Source of the DNA: an uncultured Muribaculaceae bacterium
GTDB lineage: Bacteria > Bacteroidota > Bacteroidia > Bacteroidales > Muribaculaceae
Direction of reading: 5' to 3'
DNA: 19,636 nt
NCBI GenBank assembly: GCA_947178235.1
Contig: CAMWXQ010000004.1
Coordinates: 1-19,636 of the forward strand
The translations under genes were made by a program, and so were the position numbers. The stretch's first letter is position 1, and every line of letters starts with the position of its first letter. Shown here piece by piece: positions 15,601 to 19,636 of the stretch. The notes under the pieces were generated by a model, which was not told where the DNA came from, searched no databases, and saw only the letters and a program-made list of their open reading frames with translations.

Positions 15601-15788
15601 TGCTGGTCGCCGTTGAAGTAGACATTGTAGCGGGTGATGAAGGCCTGGTAGTTGCGCGACGCAGCCGTATTCTTCTTGGTCGAACACGACGGCGCGGCCA
15701 TGGCCAAAGCCACGGCGAGCACAACCCACACCGCGCCCCTCGCCAGGGCCCGGAGGAGTCCACAGGGGGTCTCGGACAGCCTTCTCAT
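12618..15788 (-). CDS. porW: PorW/SprE-like TPR lipoprotein with a proline/glutamate-rich tail
   Basis: This encodes 1056 residues. A lipoprotein signal (hydrophobic about 18-31, lipobox APSC, Cys35) is followed by STKKNT and RYNVYFNG (53-60), hallmarks of the SprE/PorW family. Helical TPR-type repeats cover much of residues 100-480 (for example the ALKYASGGQKPRLWFLLGQL region), then a charged linker and further repeats around 590-790. A final globular segment includes HYLVLLFSTDLINPNQLLYE. Residues 946-1056 form a low-complexity tail of Pro, Glu, Ala and Val with repeated KEPEP-like units. In Flavobacterium and Porphyromonas, SprE/PorW is an outer-membrane-associated lipoprotein needed for type IX secretion. 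Here it heads the operon that continues into the porX-like gene. Whether a working secretion system exists in this genome cannot be seen from this window. Confidence 0.92.
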   Translation of the reverse strand: MRRLSETPCGLLRALARGAVWVVLAVALAMAAPSCSTKKNTAASRNYQAFITRYNVYFNGDQHYKETLKEMERGYEDDFTDMLLMHPAEARGREGAPQPTGSFTRSIEKAQKAIQLHSIKKRPKRKAGKGNDPAYKEWLKREEYNPFLHNAWMMMGRSQYQDGDFLGAASTFYYVSRHFKWLPATVMEAQLWQARSYCALDWTFEAEGIVNRIKVDSLKTNTLRELYYFTAADVAVRQHEYARAIPMLEQALKYASGGQKPRLWFLLGQLYASEGRKADAYKAYGKARGAAGSSYRAQLNARIKQSEVYEGSDIEPEVKALRRLTRYGSNKEYLDQIYYAIGNLYLSRRDTTEAIKNYELAAAKSTRNGIDKAISQVTLGGLYYDLGRYDKAQPCYSEGVAALPQTYPGYADMRRRSDVLDELAVYAQNVHLNDSLLHLSTLPEAEQMAVIEKIIEDLKKREKQEAEDAAREEYLAEQEAAGNNLQSSNAPSQFNLNTDKSWYFYNTATRNAGRTEFQKRWGSRKLEDDWRRRNKATFSLDSGEGDAPYEQSEDGTYMNGEPDPLEDEETKQAREHEQDPHYPEYYLKQIPKTDAEKATANEVIQEGLYNQGLILKDKMEDFGGAETEWDRLMTRYPDNVYRLDVYYNRYLLDMRLGRTAEAEKWRALILSEFPESKYAQAMADPAYLENLRTMETRQEAMYEAAYDAYLDNRNAEVHEAYREINGLYPMSPLIPRFMFLDALAYVTENRHDQFASTIRELLERYPSTDLTPLASAWLTGIGKGREIHSTGSNQRSMLWDIRLTGDSTAVAGDGTPLEFVLEPDSPHYLVLLFSTDLINPNQLLYEVARHNFSTYLVRDFDLEPMSFGPLGLLIIKGFANNRELAHYRQLLGRDGAFALPAGVRPVEISKDNFDLLLRGGGSFDDYFKFVGEESIRDTHESVLPPEEYPSAEEMYDTLPEETEETEADTPVAEPEAQKAEPQTTAEEPEAPEPEPVKEPEPAKEPVPIQLEPVREPAAPEPVPVPAPTPTPAPSAKAPVAVPFPDYPIGSEGDEDD

Positions 15789-15852
15789 ATTTATATATGT
15801 GTAACGCCGCAGGGTGGGGGATTATTGTCTGCCACACATGGCTTAAACGTCA

Positions 15853-15882
15853 CGAAGCCGGGTGCTCACGCATCCGGCTTCG
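15853..15882 (-). other. Hairpin in the predicted porW leader
   Basis: A 12-bp stem (CGAAGCCGGGTG at 15853-15864 with CATCCGGCTTCG at 15871-15882) has one G-T position and a 6-base loop. It lies about 65 bases ahead of the porW start within the predicted untranslated leader. The T-run after it is short, so it may be an attenuator, a regulator-binding RNA structure or a weak terminator. It matches no riboswitch class I can recognise. Confidence 0.55.
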
Positions 15883-16008
15883 ACAATCTAAACCAAAAAT
15901 ACCATTAATCAATACCTAAACATGAAATATCTTTAACCTTAAAACCAATCTTATCTATCTTAGGTCCCTATCGGGAGTCGGTCGGTATCGTTTTCCCTTC
16001 CGACATTA

Positions 16009-16040
16009 CAAAGGTAACAACTCCTCCCGACCCGGCCAAA
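16009..16040 (-). promoter_or_regulatory. Consensus promoter of the porW-porX-tsaE-birA-xseA operon
   Basis: On the minus strand TTTG (16037-16040) is followed after 20 bases by TACCTTTG (16009-16016), a full match to the Bacteroidota -33/-7 promoter. Transcription should start near 16002, leaving a leader of roughly 210 bases before the porW ATG. Confidence 0.7.
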
Positions 16041-16062
16041 TTTCGTAAAAACAATGTTACAT

Positions 16063-16090
16063 ATAAATTTGAAAAATTTTTCAAATTTAT
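16063..16090. promoter_or_regulatory. 28-bp perfect AT-rich palindrome upstream of the porW promoter
   Basis: ATAAATTTGAAAAA at 16063-16076 is followed without spacer by its exact reverse complement at 16077-16090. It lies 22 bases upstream of the -33 element, a typical position for an activator or operator site. As RNA it would have no free loop until the central pairs open. An AT-rich cruciform or binding site of a dimeric regulator fits; the protein is unknown. Confidence 0.6.
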
Positions 16091-16178
16091 TGTATATAAT
16101 TGATTTATAGTGGGTTGCGTGTTAAATAAATAAATTACAATAATGTTACAACTCACAGAAATATTACAAAATTATTAT

Positions 16179-16200
16179 CGGACGCAATGTGTTGCGTCCG
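16179..16200 (-). terminator. Terminator after the DUF4421 gene
   Basis: A perfect 9-bp stem (CGGACGCAA at 16179-16187, TTGCGTCCG at 16192-16200) with a 4-base loop is followed on the minus strand by ATAATAATTTTGTAAT. It starts 10 bases past the DUF4421 stop codon and separates that gene from the porW promoter region. Confidence 0.75.
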
Positions 16201-16210
16201 TATGGGGATG

Positions 16211-17320
16211 TCAGAACCGCATACCTACTATGCCCGTCAGGCGTCCGTAGGCATCGAAGTGGGTGTAGCGCGAGTTGTAGTTGAAGATTCCGTAGAAACT
16301 CGACGTCATGGCCACGAAGAGGGCGCGGTGATTGTAGACCGCCGCGAGATTGACCTGGATGGTATTGGAGAGGAGCGAGCGGGCGCTGTGGCGTTCGGGC
16401 TCGCGTTCCCCGAAGACCTGGCGATAGCCGAGCGAGCCGGTGGCGAAAGCGTTCAGCAACCACTTGCGCGGACGTATGGCCCAGTTGAAGGCATACCCGC
16501 CGAGGATATTGTAGCTTCGGTAGTGCGAGCTGTAAGAGGGCGATTCGAGCGGTAGATAGTAGAGCATGTCCGACGGCAGGCGCGAGAAGTCCATCGACAT
16601 CTTCTGCTCGTTGAACTGGAATCCTGCCAGGGCCGACCCCGCCGAGCGCAGCTGATACTTCGAGTAGCTGTACGCCGCCGCCTGTGAGTAATGGCGGTTG
16701 TTGAAGAAGTAGTATGCCTGTGCCGTAGTCGACTGCATCTCCACATCCTCGAAGTGGTAGCGCAGGGGACGCCCCATATTGTAGTCGCCGAAATTGGTTA
16801 TGATCATGCCCCCCTCGCTCGACAGGCGGTTGATGACGATCGAGAAGCGCGACGTGGTGAACGAGAAATCGAACGTATTTCGGGACGAGGGCTGATTGAG
16901 CAGCTTGTTCATGTTCCACGTCCAACCGATGCTCACGGCCATGAAACTGAGGTTGATACCCGCGTCGCTGTACAGGCTCGAATGCATCGCGAGCTCGCGG
17001 TTCTCGGGGAAGAGCATTGTGGTCGACTCCACCCAGTTCTGGCTCTTGGCCGTCAGCTTCCAGTTCTTGCCTGTACCGACGGCATACTCGGGGTCGTACG
17101 AGTTGAAGGTCCTGTCACCCCAGTTGTAGACTTTCAGCGCAAAACGCGGGAAACGCGGATAGCAGACCGACGAATCATTGATGTGGAAACCATTCTTGAA
17201 GAGCTGCTTGACCCAGTACGCCTTCCCGACCCCCTCGCATCCGCACGAATCGGCCACCTCACCGCCGCGGGCAGAGAGGGACGCGAGACATATGAGTAAA
17301 GCCATTGTCAGCCGACGCAT
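16211..17320 (-). CDS. DUF4421-family predicted outer-membrane protein
   Basis: This encodes 369 residues. An N-terminal signal peptide (MRRLTMALLICLASLSARGG, cleavage near 18-20) is followed by a short conserved region (SSVCYPRFPRFALKVYNWGDRTFNSYDPEYAVGTG, about 50-84) typical of DUF4421. The rest consists of amphipathic beta-strands with aromatic edges. It ends in a phenylalanine (IVGMRF), as many outer-membrane barrels do. It is probably a beta-barrel in the outer membrane; its function is unknown. It appears monocistronic, with a promoter element 70 bases upstream and a terminator directly downstream. A second ATG at residue 6 is a possible start, but the first keeps the two arginines ahead of the hydrophobic core. 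Confidence 0.85.
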   Translation of the reverse strand: MRRLTMALLICLASLSARGGEVADSCGCEGVGKAYWVKQLFKNGFHINDSSVCYPRFPRFALKVYNWGDRTFNSYDPEYAVGTGKNWKLTAKSQNWVESTTMLFPENRELAMHSSLYSDAGINLSFMAVSIGWTWNMNKLLNQPSSRNTFDFSFTTSRFSIVINRLSSEGGMIITNFGDYNMGRPLRYHFEDVEMQSTTAQAYYFFNNRHYSQAAAYSYSKYQLRSAGSALAGFQFNEQKMSMDFSRLPSDMLYYLPLESPSYSSHYRSYNILGGYAFNWAIRPRKWLLNAFATGSLGYRQVFGEREPERHSARSLLSNTIQVNLAAVYNHRALFVAMTSSFYGIFNYNSRYTHFDAYGRLTGIVGMRF

Positions 17321-17390
17321 AGATACGGAGAATGGGGGGATGTGCGTAAGAATGATACGATTGAAATACGTGAGGCCCGAAAACCGCGCG

Positions 17391-17398
17391 CAAAATTA
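17391..17398 (-). promoter_or_regulatory. Predicted -7 promoter element of the DUF4421 gene
   Basis: The minus strand reads TAATTTTG followed by CG, matching TAnnTTTG, 70 bases ahead of the ATG. No good TTTG is present at -33. Confidence 0.5.
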
Positions 17399-17409
17399 GC
17401 GAGAAATCA

Positions 17410-17498
17410 GAATTACACCGCCCCCGAGGTCGTTAAAAATATTTAACTGCCGAAATTGAATGAGACATTAGCAAAGTCTATAGGTGACGGTGTAATTC
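17410..17498. repeat. Spaced 11-bp perfect inverted repeat
   Basis: GAATTACACCG at 17410-17420 and CGGTGTAATTC at 17488-17498 are exact reverse complements 67 bases apart. They lie in the gap between the PCMD lipoprotein gene and the DUF4421 gene, just upstream of the DUF4421 promoter. They could form the base of a structured RNA or mark the ends of a small element; neither is established. Confidence 0.45.
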
Positions 17499-17504
17499 GA
17501 GAAT

Positions 17505-17558
17505 ATTTCCGGTTTTGGCGGAAATAAATCGCAAAAAGTTTCCAGTTTTGGCGGAAAT
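17505..17558. repeat. Two direct 21-bp repeats, each a small hairpin
   Basis: ATTTCCGGTTTTGGCGGAAAT at 17505-17525 recurs at 17538-17558 with 19 of 21 positions identical (the copies start 33 bases apart). Each has complementary ends (TTTCCG/CGGAAA in the first, TTTCC/GGAAA in the second) around GTTTTGG. The loop sequence is kept as well as the stem, which suggests recognition of the sequence itself. Confidence 0.6.
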
Positions 17559-17560
17559 GG

Positions 17561-17605
17561 GCTATGGTAGCTATTATAGCTATGAAAGCTATATTAGCTA
17601 CTCCC
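17561..17605. repeat. Five tandem 9-bp repeats, GCTAT-type
   Basis: The units GCTATGGTA, GCTATTATA, GCTATGAAA, GCTATATTA and GCTACTCCC follow one another without gaps. The first four bases, GCTA, are constant and the rest varies. The array ends 2 bases before the stop codon of the PCMD lipoprotein gene on the minus strand, so it lies in that gene's 3' untranslated region. AGCT cores also make it partly self-complementary. Confidence 0.65.
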
Positions 17606-17607
17606 TC

Positions 17608-19194
17608 TCAATAGTCATATTCGAGCCGGAGGTCGTCGAGCATGAGGATCGAGCCGTTGCCGCCGGTGAAGTAGTCGCCGAGCGAGGAGGCTGAGCCTGT
17701 GCAGAGGATGTAAGTCGGGGTGCGCGAGGTCGAGGTGTAGTCGAGGGTTATGTCGAAGCGGGTCCACTCGGTCACGTCGCTCTTCCATTCGACCTTGCCG
17801 TAGGCGACGACATACGAGCCCTGGGGATCGAAGAGCTGTTGGTTCTTCGGGTTGGTGCGTATCTCGAACGGCTCGGCCGAGTCGATGAGGGCAATCCATA
17901 CTATACCAGTGTCGGGGGTGCCTTTGAGGTCTTCGAATCCCGCGGTGGTGCTCGATATGGGGGCAGAGTGATACTTCATCCAGCCCGTGAGGCGCGTCGG
18001 GTGGAGAGTGAAGGGGCGACCGAATGAGAGGATGCCGTTGGTGCCGTCGGTGCGGACGTACGAGCCCGCGAATATATTGCCGGCGGCGAGCTTGCCGATC
18101 ATGCCGATGCCCACGAAGCGTGTTTCGAGACAGGCCGAGCGCCCTGTGCCGGTCGGGGTGTCATCCGAGGGGTATGTATTGCTCGAACCGAGCGTCGTGG
18201 CGCCCTTGTTGCCTGTGTCCCAGTAGGATGTTCCTCCCTCGGCCCACGGACACCAGACCTTCCCGTCGAGCCACCACTGGTCAAAGTCGCTGTTGGGCAT
18301 CTGTGCGGTGCCCTGGGTGGTGAACTCAATCTCGGCGCCATAGTCCGAGCCGCTGTATGCGCGGGCGACGTATGAGGTGAGGGGTGTGAGCCCCGTGAGG
18401 CGCCCCGTGAACGAGCCGCCGTCCGTGGTGATGGCATCGGCGCTGAGACGCATCCACGAGTCCGAGTCGGCGCGGCGGTACTCAAATCCGTTCTCCTTCC
18501 CCGTCTCGCCCGAGCCATAGAGCCATGCTACGCAGCTCCACGGGTCGACGCGCTCGGTGGTGACTGAGCTCTCCGTCGGCACGACGTAGATGGTCCACAC
18601 CGAGGTGCGGCCATGCTCGGTTACGGTGACCTCGACGGGCTGCGTGAAGTCGGCGCGGCGTCCGTTGAGGTCGGGAGTCATCTCGGCATTGGTGCCCCCG
18701 AGCTTGATTGAGGTCACGAGAAGGTTGGCCAGGGGAGCGCCCGACGATACATAGGCGATGACGCGGCATCCGGGGACATCGATGACCGATGCGCCGACCT
18801 GCTGCTCGACGGCAAAGTTGCGTTCGATCTCCTGGACGGCCGTGATGGTCCATGTGTATTCCTGGTAGAGTTGGAGTGTGGTTGTGCGCGGCTCGGAGAG
18901 GTCTGTGCCGTTGAGATACTCGGCCGAGTCGGGCCACTCGCCCGTCGAGGGGGAGAGGGCGAACCCAGCCACCGTGACATTGTGTATGTCGGCGGCCTCG
19001 TTGAGATAGACGGTGACGGTGCGTGCAGCACTGTCGATGTCGGCGGCCTGCGAGTGGTCGAGCACCTCGAACTGCGTGAAGTTGACCTGGATACGCGGGT
19101 AGGGGATGTTGTTCTTGATACACCCCGAGGCGAGGGCCATGAGCGTGCAGAGGGTCATGGCCGCAGATATGTTCCTTATGTTAAATCGTGACAC
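17608..19194 (-). CDS. PCMD-domain surface lipoprotein
   Basis: This encodes 528 residues from a GTG start at 19194. The lipoprotein signal (MSRFNIRNISAAMTLCTLMALASGC) has lipobox ASGC and Cys25. An ATG at residue 13 would leave a signal without positive charges, so the GTG is preferred. Residues about 30-215 look like two beta-sandwich modules of the kind found before PCMD domains (NVTVAGFALSPSTGEW and the IKLGG region). A fibronectin-III-like module covers about 216-292 (YEFRR-like ENGFEYRRADSD and LTSYVARAY). The C-terminal part (about 300-528), from MPNSDFDQWW to SILMLDDLRLEYDY, fits the PCMD domain, named for putative carbohydrate metabolism and possibly a glycan-binding fold. Its start overlaps the end of the upstream barrel gene by 14 bases, so they form an operon. 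The substrate is unknown. Confidence 0.88.
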   Translation of the reverse strand: MSRFNIRNISAAMTLCTLMALASGCIKNNIPYPRIQVNFTQFEVLDHSQAADIDSAARTVTVYLNEAADIHNVTVAGFALSPSTGEWPDSAEYLNGTDLSEPRTTTLQLYQEYTWTITAVQEIERNFAVEQQVGASVIDVPGCRVIAYVSSGAPLANLLVTSIKLGGTNAEMTPDLNGRRADFTQPVEVTVTEHGRTSVWTIYVVPTESSVTTERVDPWSCVAWLYGSGETGKENGFEYRRADSDSWMRLSADAITTDGGSFTGRLTGLTPLTSYVARAYSGSDYGAEIEFTTQGTAQMPNSDFDQWWLDGKVWCPWAEGGTSYWDTGNKGATTLGSSNTYPSDDTPTGTGRSACLETRFVGIGMIGKLAAGNIFAGSYVRTDGTNGILSFGRPFTLHPTRLTGWMKYHSAPISSTTAGFEDLKGTPDTGIVWIALIDSAEPFEIRTNPKNQQLFDPQGSYVVAYGKVEWKSDVTEWTRFDITLDYTSTSRTPTYILCTGSASSLGDYFTGGNGSILMLDDLRLEYDY

Positions 19195-19636
19195 CTAAGC
19201 CGAAATTGATGTTGAAGAGATTGAATCTGAAATTGGCTCCCGAGGATGTGCGGGTGCCCTCGTCCGTGCCGTTGGTGTACTGCCGGTCATGTGTGACGTG
19301 GAGGCCGAATACGCCGAACGAGACATTGAACGAGACATTGTCCATGATGAACACGCATACGCCGGGCGAGAAGTCGAGGCCGAACTTGATGGTGTTGGTC
19401 CTCGTGTCCTTAGGCTCTCCGTCGAAGATGCGCTTGAAGCGCGAGGCGCCGCTGCCGAAGGCGAGGCTGACCTCGTTGAACACGGCGAAGCGCTTGTCTG
19501 TCCCGAGGCCCACATAGTTGCGGTAGAATACCGAGGCGGTGTACATCTGCGAGTAGTAGGAGACGTCGCTGATCGAGAAGCTGAGGTCGTCGTCGAAGTC
19601 GAACGAGAGCCCCCCGAGGTCCGCGGCCCCGCGCGA
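19181..19636 (-). CDS. Predicted outer-membrane beta-barrel protein, 5' end beyond the window
   Basis: The frame is open from the right edge to the TAA at 19181 (151 codons), so the N-terminus is missing. The visible part is a run of alternating beta-strands with turns: DLSFSISDVSYYSQMYTASV, then KRFAVFNEVSLAFGSG, NTIKFGLDFSPGVCVFIMDN, VSFNVSFGVFGLHVTHD and the final FRFNLFNINFGLGVTI. This resembles the C-terminal part of a small outer-membrane barrel of the Bacteroidota porin-family type. The last 14 bases overlap the PCMD lipoprotein gene, implying coupled expression and possibly a shared surface assembly. Confidence 0.82.
   Translation of the reverse strand, partial: SRGAADLGGLSFDFDDDLSFSISDVSYYSQMYTASVFYRNYVGLGTDKRFAVFNEVSLAFGSGASRFKRIFDGEPKDTRTNTIKFGLDFSPGVCVFIMDNVSFNVSFGVFGLHVTHDRQYTNGTDEGTRTSSGANFRFNLFNINFGLGVTI

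Larger units (their letters stand above)
15789..16210. other. AT-rich intergenic regulatory region ahead of the porW-like operon
   Basis: These 422 bases hold no convincing gene. From the DUF4421 side they contain a terminator (16179-16200), an AT-rich stretch with a 28-bp palindrome (16063-16090), a consensus promoter (16009-16040) and a leader of about 210 bases with a hairpin (15853-15882). A 62-codon open frame on the minus strand (15968-16156) covers the promoter and palindrome and looks like chance. Confidence 0.75.

Noticed and set aside
15968..16156. 62-codon open frame on the minus strand in the porW upstream region
   Set aside because: It covers the predicted promoter and 28-bp palindrome, lies in AT-rich DNA, and its translation shows no signal or domain.
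17505..17605. Possible CRISPR array
   Set aside because: The repeats are only two 21-bp copies and a 9-bp gapless tandem array. There are no spacers of regular length and no cas genes nearby.

Overview
The window reads as chromosomal DNA from a GC-rich member of the Bacteroidota, order Bacteroidales, possibly Muribaculaceae-like (family-level placement is an inference). The evidence is a PorW/SprE-type lipoprotein, a PorX-type response regulator with a PglZ domain, a DUF4421 outer-membrane protein and a PCMD-domain lipoprotein. Several intergenic regions also carry Bacteroidota promoter elements (-33 TTTG, -7 TAnnTTTG). Almost all genes lie on the minus strand. Only the DUF3298 lipoprotein and an AAA ATPase are on the plus strand. 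No rRNA, tRNA, CRISPR array or transposase was seen.

Layout from left to right: (1) a family-2 glycosyltransferase cut by the left edge (1-993, -). (2) A three-gene signalling operon read right to left: OmpR-type response regulator, sensor histidine kinase, small lipoprotein (1120-3753, -), with overlapping genes and a terminator at 1044-1072. (3) Fatty-acid synthesis genes acpP and fabF (3982-5697, -), separated by a structured 210-base gap and closed by a perfect 17-bp terminator stem. (4) A divergent DUF3298 lipoprotein (6030-6863, +) with a strong terminator. (5) A plus-strand ATP-binding protein of the ATPase_2/DUF234 type (7010-8404) enclosed by two near-palindromic 37-bp inverted repeats. 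(6) A long minus-strand operon read as porW-like, porX-like, tsaE, birA, xseA (8460-15788), with junctions of 20 bases, 4-base overlap, 4-base overlap and 30 bases. (7) A 422-base AT-rich regulatory region with a 28-bp perfect palindrome and a consensus promoter for that operon. (8) A DUF4421 outer-membrane protein (16211-17320, -). (9) A repeat-rich intergenic region (17401-17606). (10) A PCMD-domain lipoprotein overlapping the end of a beta-barrel-like protein that runs off the right edge (17608-19636, -).

The most interesting object is the ATPase unit at 6973-8446. A predicted ATPase with a C-terminal PD-(D/E)XK-like motif sits exactly between two inverted copies of a 37-bp palindrome. The left copy ends at the base before the ATG and contains the -7 element of the gene's own predicted promoter, which suggests autoregulation or a self-recognising element. 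The unit lies directly after the 3' end of xseA, where I would expect xseB and do not find it. A second point of interest is that the type IX secretion-related genes porX and porW sit together in one housekeeping operon behind a palindrome-decorated promoter.
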